From: Pelagibius litoralis
GTDB lineage: Bacteria > Pseudomonadota > Alphaproteobacteria > Kiloniellales > Kiloniellaceae
Direction of reading: 5' to 3'
Assembly: GCF_011683915.1 (NCBI RefSeq)
Contig: NZ_JAAQPH010000006.1
Location: forward strand, 62,001-126,000
Length of the DNA: 64,000 nucleotides
The notes beneath the pieces are model-generated. The model saw nothing but the letters and a program-made list of their open reading frames with translations, made no database searches and was not told the DNA's origin. Both the position numbers and the translations under genes were made by a program. Shown here piece by piece: positions 53,972 through 63,316 of the stretch (positions are counted from its first letter, which is position 1; each line of letters begins with the position of its first letter).

Positions 53972-55753
53972 GTGAAGATCACCGAGATGGACCGGCGCCT
54001 GCGCAGCCAGAACTGGTTCAACGACCGGGACAATCCCGGCATGACCGCCCTTTATCTGGAACGCTACCTCAACTATGGCCTGACCAAGGACGAGCTGACC
54101 TCCGGCAAGCCGGTCATCGGCATCGCCCAGACCGGCAGCGACCTCTCCCCCTGCAATCGTATCCATGTCGATCTGGCGGCACGGATGCGTGACGGTATTC
54201 GCGATGCCGGTGGCGTTGCCTTTGAGTTTCCGGTTCACCCGATCCAGGAATCCGGCCGCCGGCCGACAGCGGCGCTGGATCGCAACCTGGCCTATCTCGG
54301 GCTGGTGGAGATTCTGCACGGCTATCCGCTCGACGGCGTGATCCTGACCACCGGCTGCGACAAGACCACGCCCGCCTGCCTGATGGCGGCGGCCACCGTC
54401 GACCTGCCGGCCATCGTGCTCTCCGGCGGACCGATGCTGGATGGCCATTGGGACGGCGAACTGGTGGGCTCCGGCACCGTGGTCTGGGAAGGCCGCAAGC
54501 TCCATGCCGCCGGCAAGATCGACTACGAGGAATTCATCGAGATGGTTGCCGCCGCGGCCCCCAGCGCGGGCCACTGCAACACCATGGGGACAGCCCTTTC
54601 GATGAACTCCCTGGCCGAGGCGTTGGGCATGTCTTTGCCGGGCTGCGCCTCGATCCCTGCGCCTTATCGCGAGCGCGGACAGATGGCCCATGCCACCGGC
54701 AAGCGCATTGTCGACATGGTCTGGGAGGAACTGACGCCTTCAAAGGTCATGACCCGCGAAGCCTTTGAGAACGCCATCGTCGTCAACTCGGCGATCGGCG
54801 GCTCCACCAATTGCCCCCCGCACATCACCGCGATCGCCCGCCACATGGGCGTTGAGCTGGATATCGAGGACTGGCAGACCCACGGCCATGATATTCCTCT
54901 GCTGGTGAACTGCCAGCCCGCCGGGGCGCACCTGGGCGAGGGCTTTCACCGCGCCGGCGGCGTGCCGGCGGTGATCGGCGAACTGATCCGCGCCGGCAAA
55001 ATGCGTGACGGGGCGATCACCGTGGCCGGCAAGACCATGGGGGAGCTTCACAGTACGTGCGAGGCCGGCGACCGGGATGTGATCCGTCCCTACGATCAGC
55101 CGCTGATGGAAGAGGCGGGTTTCGTGGTGCTGTCCGGCAACCTCTTTGATGCCGCCGTCATGAAGACGTCGGTGATCAGCCCGGAGTTTCGCGAGCGCTA
55201 CCTCTCCACGCCCGGGCAGGAAGACGCCTTTGAGGGGCGGGCCATCGTTTTCGAAGGACCGGAAGACTATCACGACAGGATCAACGATCCTGCTTTGGAG
55301 ATCGACGAAACCTGCCTGCTTTTCGTGCGCGGCTGCGGGCCCATCGGCTATCCCGGTTCCGCCGAGGTGGTCAACATGCAGCCGCCCGACGCGTTGATCA
55401 AGGCGGGGATTATGGAACTGCCGACCATCGGCGATGGGCGCCAGAGCGGCACCTCCGGCAGCCCCTCCATCCTCAACGCCTCGCCGGAATCGGCAGCGAG
55501 GTCCGGCCTGGCGATCATCCAGACCGGCGACCGCGTGCGGGTGGATCTCAATACGCGGCGCGTCGACCTGCTGGTGGACGAAGCGGAAATCGCGGCCCGC
55601 TGGGCGGACTACAAACCGCCGGCGCTGGAGCATGAAACGCCCTGGCAAGAGATGTATCGCGGCATGGTGGGCCAGCTCTCCACCGGTGGCTGCCTGGAGC
55701 CGGCGGTGCACTATCACCGGGTGGTCAAGTCGCTGCCCAGGCACTCGCACTGA
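53972..55753 (+). CDS. IlvD/EDD-family sugar-acid dehydratase
   Basis: A 593-residue iron-sulfur dehydratase. Cluster cysteines Cys61 (SDLSPCNRI), Cys129 (TTGCDKTTPA) and Cys202 (GHCNTMGTA) are present in the positions of L-arabinonate and D-xylonate dehydratases (sugar-acid branch), not the branched-chain-amino-acid enzyme. GTSGSPSILNASPE carries the active serine. It removes water from an aldonate to form a 2-keto-3-deoxy acid. The GTG start follows CAGGAGGAAG. The SDR that follows (45-base gap) would oxidise the product. D-galactonate, L-arabinonate and L-fuconate are candidates. Confidence 0.9.
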   Translation: MKITEMDRRLRSQNWFNDRDNPGMTALYLERYLNYGLTKDELTSGKPVIGIAQTGSDLSPCNRIHVDLAARMRDGIRDAGGVAFEFPVHPIQESGRRPTAALDRNLAYLGLVEILHGYPLDGVILTTGCDKTTPACLMAAATVDLPAIVLSGGPMLDGHWDGELVGSGTVVWEGRKLHAAGKIDYEEFIEMVAAAAPSAGHCNTMGTALSMNSLAEALGMSLPGCASIPAPYRERGQMAHATGKRIVDMVWEELTPSKVMTREAFENAIVVNSAIGGSTNCPPHITAIARHMGVELDIEDWQTHGHDIPLLVNCQPAGAHLGEGFHRAGGVPAVIGELIRAGKMRDGAITVAGKTMGELHSTCEAGDRDVIRPYDQPLMEEAGFVVLSGNLFDAAVMKTSVISPEFRERYLSTPGQEDAFEGRAIVFEGPEDYHDRINDPALEIDETCLLFVRGCGPIGYPGSAEVVNMQPPDALIKAGIMELPTIGDGRQSGTSGSPSILNASPESAARSGLAIIQTGDRVRVDLNTRRVDLLVDEAEIAARWADYKPPALEHETPWQEMYRGMVGQLSTGGCLEPAVHYHRVVKSLPRHSH

Positions 55754-56539
<786 letters not shown>

Positions 56540-56542
56540 GGG

Positions 56543-57496
56543 TCAAGGTCGCAGGCCGGACTCAAGGAAAGTGTCGCGGGCGCGCACGGCGGCCTGGGTA
56601 TGGGCAACCGTCAGGCCGCAGCAGCCGCCGATGATCTGCGTGCCTGCCTTCAGCCAATCCAGATAGAAAGACTGCAGGCGATCCGCTTCGATGACATCCA
56701 CAAAGCGCCAGTCGGGCATCTCGAAATAACCGCCGTCGGGGTAGGCCATCAGGGGACCGCCGAAGGCCTTCCTGATTTCGGCCTGAGCCTCGGCGATGAG
56801 GTCGGCGCCACTGTGCATGCAGCCGGCGGCATCGACCCCGGCACCCGGCAGCAAGGCCGTGACGGCGTCGAGCGGCAGGTCCTCCAGGTGATGAAAGCTG
56901 AGCAGCTTGCCGTTGTCTCCACGCCGGGCGCTGAGCCCGAACCAGATCGGCAGGCCGGTTGCTTGTGCCGCTTCCAGGGCCAGCCGGCTGCGCAGAGGAT
57001 GGTACATCATCTCCAGGATCAGCAACTCGGCGCCTGACGCCTTCAGGATCTGTGCGAGTTCGTGGAAAGCCTCTGCTATCTGTTGTTCTCCCGGCATGGC
57101 CTGAGGATCGACCCGGGCCGTTCCGCCGGTCAGCGGAACCATGTGGGAGACGGAGCCGGCAACCACGACCCCGCTGTTGGCCGCTGCCGCGTCACGGGCG
57201 CGCAGGGCGGCTTCCACCGCGCGGCGGTTGATCTCCTCCACCCGGTCGCCGTAGCCCGCCGGGGTCAGCATCAGCCGCGAAGAGGCATAGCTGTTGGCGG
57301 TGATCACCTCCGCCCCGGCGGCGATATAGTCGCCGTGGATCTCGCTCAACAGCCGGTCGTTGTCCAGGGTCGCCACACCGCACCAGGCCGCCGGGTCCAT
57401 GCTGACGCCGCGGCGCTGCAGCTCGGTGCCGGTGGCGCCGTCGAGGATGACGATTTCCCCGTCGTCGAGGCGTTCTTTCAGGTTCGCGTAAGACAT
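56543..57496 (-). CDS. Homocysteine S-methyltransferase family protein
   Basis: A 317-residue zinc-dependent methyltransferase barrel. The zinc ligands are Cys226 (AAGCMHSG) and Cys292/Cys293 (GGCCGLT). The N-terminal ILDGATGTELQRRG is diagnostic. Methyl donor may be S-methylmethionine, betaine or another small methylated compound. It is monocistronic or leads into the EamA gene region. No riboswitch fold was evident in the short upstream gap. Confidence 0.88.
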   Translation of the reverse strand: MSYANLKERLDDGEIVILDGATGTELQRRGVSMDPAAWCGVATLDNDRLLSEIHGDYIAAGAEVITANSYASSRLMLTPAGYGDRVEEINRRAVEAALRARDAAAANSGVVVAGSVSHMVPLTGGTARVDPQAMPGEQQIAEAFHELAQILKASGAELLILEMMYHPLRSRLALEAAQATGLPIWFGLSARRGDNGKLLSFHHLEDLPLDAVTALLPGAGVDAAGCMHSGADLIAEAQAEIRKAFGGPLMAYPDGGYFEMPDWRFVDVIEADRLQSFYLDWLKAGTQIIGGCCGLTVAHTQAAVRARDTFLESGLRP

Positions 57497-57531
57497 TAGC
57501 TGTCCGTGTATGTTCGTTGTTTTATAGCGAG

Positions 57532-58431
57532 TTACGCCGCTAACTTGACACGCCGTTCGCGGTAGAGCAGGTAGAGGCCGCTGGTCAGTACCACGGCGGC
57601 CCCGGCCAGGGTCCAGGCATCCGGCAGGTCACCGAAGACCAGAAAACCGAGCAGCACCATGGGCACGATCTGGGTGTAGTTGAAGGGTGCCAGGATCGGC
57701 GCCGGCGCCAGGCGGTGGGCCAGGATCAGCATCCAGTGACCTACCCCGCCGAGGGCGCCGAGCAGCGCCATCAACAGCCAGCCGGTCAGGTCCGGCGTCT
57801 GCCAGACGAAGGGCACGAAGGGGGTGATCATCACCATGCCGATCAGGGCGGTGTAGAACTGGGTGGTCGCCGCCGGCTCGACGCCGGCCAGCTTGCGGGT
57901 GATGATCTGATAGAGCGCGGCGGCGGTCGCGGTGAGCAGGGAAAGCCCGGCGGCCCAGTGGATCATGCCCAGCCCGGGGCGCACCACGATCATGACACCG
58001 ATAAAGCCGACAAGGATGGCGGCCCAGCGCCTGGGACCGATCTTCTCACCCAACAAAGGCACGGCAAACAAAGCGACGATCAGCGGCGTCGAAAAGAAGA
58101 TCGCCGAGGTCTCGGCCAACTGCAGATAGCCGACGGCCACGAAGTTGCTGCAGGTCGCGGTGAAAAGAAGAAGGGAGCGCAGAATCTGCGTGCCAAGACG
58201 CTGGCTGCGTATCAGCCCCATGCCGTGACGGGGCCAGAAGATGATCAGCGCAAAGACAAAGTGCCCGGCATAACGCGCCCAGACCACCTGTTCCGTCGGA
58301 TAGAACTGCACTAGGTACTTCGCCGTCGCATCCAGCATTGCAAAGGTGGTGAAGGCGGCGACCATCAGGGCAATACCCTGCAGCGGCGCGTTCACCAGCG
58401 GTTGGATCTGGAGGTTCCGGGAAGTCTGCAT
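57532..58431 (-). CDS. DMT-superfamily transporter (EamA)
   Basis: A 299-residue exporter-type membrane protein with ten hydrophobic helices in two EamA repeats (about 15-145 and 160-292). Typical elements are MLDATAKYLVQ, WARYAG, ETSAIFFSTPLIVALFA and LLGEKIGPRRWAAILVGFIGVMIVVRPG. Substrate is unknown; relatives export amino acids or metabolites or scavenge SAM. It is separated from the homocysteine methyltransferase gene by 35 bases on the same strand, so a methylation-related cargo is possible. Confidence 0.9.
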   Translation of the reverse strand: MQTSRNLQIQPLVNAPLQGIALMVAAFTTFAMLDATAKYLVQFYPTEQVVWARYAGHFVFALIIFWPRHGMGLIRSQRLGTQILRSLLLFTATCSNFVAVGYLQLAETSAIFFSTPLIVALFAVPLLGEKIGPRRWAAILVGFIGVMIVVRPGLGMIHWAAGLSLLTATAAALYQIITRKLAGVEPAATTQFYTALIGMVMITPFVPFVWQTPDLTGWLLMALLGALGGVGHWMLILAHRLAPAPILAPFNYTQIVPMVLLGFLVFGDLPDAWTLAGAAVVLTSGLYLLYRERRVKLAA

Positions 58432-58582
58432 CTGCGGTCTGTGCCAGCCTCTGCGTTGCGGCCGGCCCGGCCCGCGACAGGCGGCGCCCAGAGCGGCAGA
58501 TCATGCTAGCGGGGCTTGCCGCGGGGCGGTAGGCCCATCTCCGCAGGGCACCCATGTCCGTTTGAAGGGCCGCAACAGCCTT

Positions 58583-59335
58583 TCAGTAGGTTGCGCGACC
58601 GCCTGATACATCGAAAACCGCGCCGGTGCTGAAGGAACAGTCCTCTGATGCCAGCCAGGCGATGAGAGCTGCGACCTCTTCGACCTGGCCGAAACGCCCC
58701 ATGGGAATCTTCGAGAGCATGTAGTCGATGTGCTCCTGGGTCATCTGCTTGAAGATGTCGGTCTCGACCGCTGCCGGTGTAACGCAGTTCACCGTCAGCC
58801 CGCTGCCGGCGGTTTCCTTGCCGAGCGACTTGGTGAGCCCGATGACACCGGCCTTGGCACTGCTGTAGGCCGCGGCATTGGGGTTGCCCTCTTTGCCGGC
58901 GATGGAGGCGACATTGACGATGCGTCCATAGCGCCGCTCCAGCATGCCGGGGATCATCGCGCGGCAACACAGGAAGACGGCGGTCAGGTCGAGGTCCAGA
59001 ACCTGCTGCCAATCGCTCAGGCTGTACTCCCAGGTTTTCTGGTTCGGGCCGGTGATCCCGGCGTTGTTCACCAGAATGTCGGGCGGGCCCAGCGCTGCCA
59101 CGGTCTTGGCCAGCGCCTCGGTTACCGCCGTCTCGTCGGTGATGTCCAGCGCGCAGGGCAGGACGGCTTGCGGATCGGCGAACGTGCTCCGGGCGGCGGC
59201 GAGGGCGGCTTCGTCGATGTCCCAGAGCGCGACCCTGGCACCGCCTGCGGCAAGACGCTTCGCGGTTGCCAGCCCGATGCCGCGCGCGCCGCCGGTGACG
59301 ACGGCGCTGCGCCCTTCGAAATCCTGTGCCGCCAT
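58583..59335 (-). CDS. Short-chain dehydrogenase/reductase
   Basis: A 250-residue classical SDR. Cofactor motif is VVTGGARGIG, NNAGITGP follows, and the active site is Ser (NVASIAGK), Tyr and Lys in YSSAKAGVIGLTKSL. The C-terminal FSTGAVFDVSGGRATY is the usual ending. Substrate is unclear; with the neighbouring sugar ABC transporter it may oxidise an aldose or alditol. It is divergent from the transporter operon across a 380-base gap (59336-59715) in which I see no gene; TACGTATACGATGTATGC near 59637-59654 is operator-like but unproven. Confidence 0.88.
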   Translation of the reverse strand: MAAQDFEGRSAVVTGGARGIGLATAKRLAAGGARVALWDIDEAALAAARSTFADPQAVLPCALDITDETAVTEALAKTVAALGPPDILVNNAGITGPNQKTWEYSLSDWQQVLDLDLTAVFLCCRAMIPGMLERRYGRIVNVASIAGKEGNPNAAAYSSAKAGVIGLTKSLGKETAGSGLTVNCVTPAAVETDIFKQMTQEHIDYMLSKIPMGRFGQVEEVAALIAWLASEDCSFSTGAVFDVSGGRATY

Positions 59336-59715
59336 TTTCCTGCCCCTCCCGTTTTCCCAATCCTCTGGGTGTTCTTGCGGCGCGACAATAGCGCCTGATG
59401 GCGATTCCCGCCTTGGAATGTTTCCGTAACGTTATTCGCCAACGAACGGATTCACCGTCAATTCCTGGCGTGGCCTCGGTGATCATGGTTAAGTTGAGTC
59501 TTGCTGGCCGGGTCACAACTTGGCCCAAAAAAGCCTCGCGGGGGCCGACTTATGGGCTCGCTACCGGGTGTTTGAGCAAGCATGGTGATGCCCGGGACGC
59601 TTGCCGCGGCAGGTACGCACAAGATAATGGACGCGGTTACGTATACGATGTATGCTAGTCGCTGATAAATAAGATAAAGGCCGGGATCATCGGCTTTTGA
59701 GAATGGGGAGGAAGC

Positions 59716-60783
59716 ATGGCTGACGTCGAGATTTGCGACGTTCGCAAGTCGTTTGGCGCCACAGAGGTCCTGCATGGGGTGGATATCACCATCCCGGACA
59801 AGTCCTTTACGGTTCTGGTCGGTCCTTCGGGCTGCGGCAAGTCTACGCTGCTGCGTATGATCGCCGGTCTGGAGAAGGTCACCTCGGGCGACATCGTCAT
59901 CGAAGGTCAAGTGGTCAACGACGTGCCGCCCAAGCAGCGCGACATTGCCATGGTCTTCCAGAACTATGCGCTCTATCCGCATATGAAGGTCTTCGACAAC
60001 ATGGCCTTCTCGCTGAAGCTGGCCAAGGTCGATCCGACGGTGATCGAAGAGGCGGTGCACCGCGCTGCCGGTATCCTGAACCTGGAAGATTATCTGGAAC
60101 GCTATCCGCGCCAGCTTTCCGGCGGCCAGCGCCAGCGCGTGGCCATGGGCCGCGCCATCGTTCGCGACCCGCGGGTTTTCCTCTTCGACGAGCCGTTGTC
60201 GAACCTGGACGCCAAGCTGCGGGTGCAGATGCGCACGGAAATCCGCGAGCTGCACCAAAGGCTCCAGACGACGACGATCTACGTCACCCATGACCAGATC
60301 GAGGCCATGACCATGGCCGATCAGATCGTGGTGATGCATGACGGTATCATCGAGCAGATCGGCGCGCCGCTGGAACTCTATGACAATCCGGCCAACGTCT
60401 TCGTTGCCGGCTTTATCGGTTCGCCGGCCATGAATTTCCTGACAGGCGCGGTTGAGCGTGGCGGTCAGGCGCGGGTGGCGATGGGCAACGGAACCTTCCT
60501 GCCGCTGGGGGAACAGACGGCGGCGGGCGACGGCCAGCCGGTGGTCTACGGCGTTCGCCCGGAGCACCTGGAACTGGTGTCGGAAAACGATGGATTCCCT
60601 GCCGACGTGGTGGTGGTGGAACCCATGGGATCCGAGACCCAGGTGCTGGCGCGACTGGAAGGCCGGGAGATCACGGCGGCTTTCCGCGAGCGTCATGATT
60701 TTCACCCGGGCCAGAAGATCCATCTGCGGCCGGATCTCGCCAAGGTGCACCTTTTCAGCCAGGAGTCCGGCCAAAGACTGTAA
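59716..60783 (+). CDS. Carbohydrate ABC transporter ATPase (MalK/UgpC type)
   Basis: A 355-residue ATPase. Walker A is GPSGCGKST (36-44), Q-loop MVFQNYALYPH, signature LSGGQRQRVAMGRAI, Walker B VFLFDEPLSNLDAKLR, switch YVTHDQIEAMTMAD. A C-terminal TOBE/OB region (about 240-355) with YGVRPEHLEL is typical of MalK-like regulation. GGGGAGGAAG precedes the ATG. It is the first gene of the terminal transporter operon. Confidence 0.93.
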   Translation: MADVEICDVRKSFGATEVLHGVDITIPDKSFTVLVGPSGCGKSTLLRMIAGLEKVTSGDIVIEGQVVNDVPPKQRDIAMVFQNYALYPHMKVFDNMAFSLKLAKVDPTVIEEAVHRAAGILNLEDYLERYPRQLSGGQRQRVAMGRAIVRDPRVFLFDEPLSNLDAKLRVQMRTEIRELHQRLQTTTIYVTHDQIEAMTMADQIVVMHDGIIEQIGAPLELYDNPANVFVAGFIGSPAMNFLTGAVERGGQARVAMGNGTFLPLGEQTAAGDGQPVVYGVRPEHLELVSENDGFPADVVVVEPMGSETQVLARLEGREITAAFRERHDFHPGQKIHLRPDLAKVHLFSQESGQRL

Positions 60784-60887
60784 GCCGGAACGGCCGTGGC
60801 CCGAGGTTTTCAATTGATCTGAGTTTTTTTTACTGGGAATCCGTTATCAGAATTTCGAAGCAAAAAAATGGAGCGGGAGGAATAGTC

Positions 60888-62204
60888 ATGGACAAGAAAT
60901 TTACACGCCGGTCAGTTCTCAAAGGCACAGCGGCAACGGTTGCCGGTGCTGCCTTGGTCAGCAGCGACTTTATGGATTGGAGCAGCGCCTGGGCAGCCGA
61001 CGCGCCCTTCAAGCCGGAAGCCGGCGCGAAGCTTCAGGTGCTGCGCTGGAAGCGCTTCATACAGTCGGAGGAAGACGCCTTCATGGAGCAGGTGGCCGCC
61101 TTTACCAAGGCCACCGGTATCGAGGTCGAGGTTCTGAACGAGTCGCTGGACGACGTGCAGCCCAAAGCCTCTGTCGCGGTCAACGTCGGCTCCGGGCCGG
61201 ATTTGATCTGGGGCTATTATTCCCTGCCGCATCTCTTCCCCAACAAGTGTACCGACCTGACCGACCTGGCTGATTACCTGGGCGGCAAGTACGGCGGCTG
61301 GGTCCCGGCGGCGGAAACCTACGGCAAGAGCGACGACAAATGGATCGGTATCCCGGTGTGCTTCGGCGGCAATTACATCAATTACCGCAACTCCGCCATC
61401 GAGAAGGCGGGCTTCAAGGAAGTGCCGCAGGACCTCGACGGCTTCCTGGCGCTTTGCCAGGGATTGAAGGCCGGCGGCATGCCGGCCGGCATGGCCCTGG
61501 GCCACGCTACGGGTGACGCCAATGCCTGGGTCCACTGGGCGCTTTGGGCGCACGATGCGGCGATGGTCGACGAGAACGACAAGGTCATCCTTAACACCCC
61601 CGAAGCGGTGGCGGCCTGCGAATATGTCAAGAAGCTCTATGACGCCTACATTCCGGGCACGGCGTCCTGGAACGACGGCTCCAACAACAAGGCCTTCCTG
61701 GCCGGCGAAGTCGGCCTTACCAACAACGGCATCTCGATCTATCAGAAGGCGCTGGTTGATGGTCTGGATATCAAGGACGACATGGATCATGCCTACTATC
61801 CGGTCGGGCCGGTCGGTGTGCCGACGGAATTCCACATCGCCTATCCGATGCTGGTGCCGACCTACACCAAGTTCCCGAATGCGGCCAAGGCCTTCATGGC
61901 CTTCCTGATGGAAGCCGAGCAGTACAACCGCTGGCTCGAGGGTTCGGTCGCCTATCTGACTCATTCGTTGAATGCTTTCAACGACAACCCGATCTGGACC
62001 TCCGATCCGAAGCGCAAGATCTTCGCGGAAGCGGCGAACCGCACCCTTGTCGCGGGCTATAAGGGCTCGGTCGGTCAGAAGTCGGCTTCGGCGATTTCCG
62101 AGTTCATCGTCGTCGACATGTTCGCCAATGTGGCGACGGGTCAGATGTCGGCGAAGGAAGCCGTCGCAGACGCGACGAAGAAAGCACGGCGGATTTACCG
62201 CTAA
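60888..62204 (+). CDS. Tat-exported sugar ABC substrate-binding protein (family 1)
   Basis: A 438-residue periplasmic binding protein of the MalE/UgpB class. A twin-arginine signal (TRRSVLKG, Arg7 and Arg8) and hydrophobic segment cover about 1-36 before AADAPF. Tat export is uncommon for this class and suggests cytoplasmic folding or a cofactor. The ligand is an oligosaccharide or polyol and cannot be named. GGAGGAAT lies upstream. It is followed by a long stem-loop and then the permease genes. Confidence 0.9.
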   Translation: MDKKFTRRSVLKGTAATVAGAALVSSDFMDWSSAWAADAPFKPEAGAKLQVLRWKRFIQSEEDAFMEQVAAFTKATGIEVEVLNESLDDVQPKASVAVNVGSGPDLIWGYYSLPHLFPNKCTDLTDLADYLGGKYGGWVPAAETYGKSDDKWIGIPVCFGGNYINYRNSAIEKAGFKEVPQDLDGFLALCQGLKAGGMPAGMALGHATGDANAWVHWALWAHDAAMVDENDKVILNTPEAVAACEYVKKLYDAYIPGTASWNDGSNNKAFLAGEVGLTNNGISIYQKALVDGLDIKDDMDHAYYPVGPVGVPTEFHIAYPMLVPTYTKFPNAAKAFMAFLMEAEQYNRWLEGSVAYLTHSLNAFNDNPIWTSDPKRKIFAEAANRTLVAGYKGSVGQKSASAISEFIVVDMFANVATGQMSAKEAVADATKKARRIYR

Positions 62205-62213
62205 GGAAGGATG

Positions 62214-62270
62214 CCGGCTTGCACGCGTTCCCCGCAGGCGCTGCGCTTTCGGGGGCGTGATGCAAGCCGG
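62214..62270 (+). other. Long stem-loop between binding protein and permease genes
   Basis: CCGGCTTGCA (62214-62223) pairs with TGCAAGCCGG (62261-62270), and an inner stem of CGCG/CCCC with GGGGG/CGTG continues towards the loop. There is no following T-tract. It is the expected position of an RNA-processing or stability element that raises binding-protein levels above those of the permeases. Confidence 0.75.
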
Positions 62271-62323
62271 TAATTTCGGTTCGCAGGTAGTTTGAGTCCC
62301 ATGACGCCAAGAAGGATAGCTTG

Positions 62324-63316
62324 ATGGCGGAATCGACGCTTCGCAGCGGAACGGCGGAGATCCCGACGCCTGGCCTTTGGAGCCGATTGGTCCATGATCG
62401 GAACTGGCTGGGCTTCTGGTTCATGATGCCGGCGGCGGCAATTCTCATCCTTTTCCTGACCTACCCCCTGGGCCTGGGCATCTGGCTTTCCATGACCGAT
62501 GCCAGCATCGGCAACCCGGGAAAGTTTATCGGCCTGCTGAACTTCTATGACAAGGAATGCTATGGGCCCGGCGACTGCGAGCTCTACGGCCTGTTCGGCG
62601 ACACGGTCTTCTGGCAGTCGGTCTGGCAGACGATTTTCTATACGACCTTCGCCAGTGTCGTGAAGTTTGCCGTCGGTCTTTATCTGGCGCTGTTGCTGAA
62701 CAATCACATGCCGTTCAAGGCCATCCTGCGGGCCCTTATCCTATTGCCCTTCATCGTGCCCACGGTGCTGTCGGCCATTGCCTTCTGGTGGATCTACGAC
62801 GCGCAGTTCTCGATCATCTCCTGGGGTCTTACCAAGCTCGGCCTGATCGATGTCTATATTGATTTCCTGGGCGATCCCTGGAACGCCCGCTGGTCGCTGA
62901 TCTTCGCCAACATCTGGCGCGGCGTGCCCTTCGTCGCCATCACCCTGCTGGCCGGCCTGCAGACCGTGCCGGCATCGCTCTACGAGGCGGCGACCCTGGA
63001 CGGCGCCAACCGTTGGCAGATGTTCCGCCATGTGACCTTTCCGGTGCTGACGCCGATCATCGCGGTGGTGATGACCTTCTCCGTTCTTTTCACCTTCACA
63101 GACTTCCAGTTGATCTGGGCGATTACCCGTGGCGGTCCGGCCAATGCCACCCACCTGATGGCGACGCTGAGCTATCAGCGCGCGATCCTGGGTGGCAACA
63201 TGGGCGAGGGCGCGGCGATTTCCACGGCGATGATCCCCTTCCTGCTGGCCGCGATCATGGTGTCCTGGTTCGGTCTGCAAAGACGCAAGTGGCAACAGGG
63301 AGAAACCGATGACTGA
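62324..63316 (+). CDS. Sugar ABC transporter permease (MalF/UgpA type)
   Basis: A 330-residue inner-membrane permease with six main helices. The coupling EAA loop reads YEAATLDGANRWQMFRHVTFPVLTP. The N-terminal membrane helix is near 35-58 (FWFMMPAAAILILFL). ATG at 62324 is preferred to the TTG one codon earlier. AAGGA lies upstream. Its stop overlaps the next start by 8 bases. Confidence 0.93.
   Translation: MAESTLRSGTAEIPTPGLWSRLVHDRNWLGFWFMMPAAAILILFLTYPLGLGIWLSMTDASIGNPGKFIGLLNFYDKECYGPGDCELYGLFGDTVFWQSVWQTIFYTTFASVVKFAVGLYLALLLNNHMPFKAILRALILLPFIVPTVLSAIAFWWIYDAQFSIISWGLTKLGLIDVYIDFLGDPWNARWSLIFANIWRGVPFVAITLLAGLQTVPASLYEAATLDGANRWQMFRHVTFPVLTPIIAVVMTFSVLFTFTDFQLIWAITRGGPANATHLMATLSYQRAILGGNMGEGAAISTAMIPFLLAAIMVSWFGLQRRKWQQGETDD

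Noticed and set aside
59398-59658. 86-residue frame upstream of the terminal ABC operon
   Set aside because: No ribosome site and no recognisable sequence; the region is more likely regulatory.
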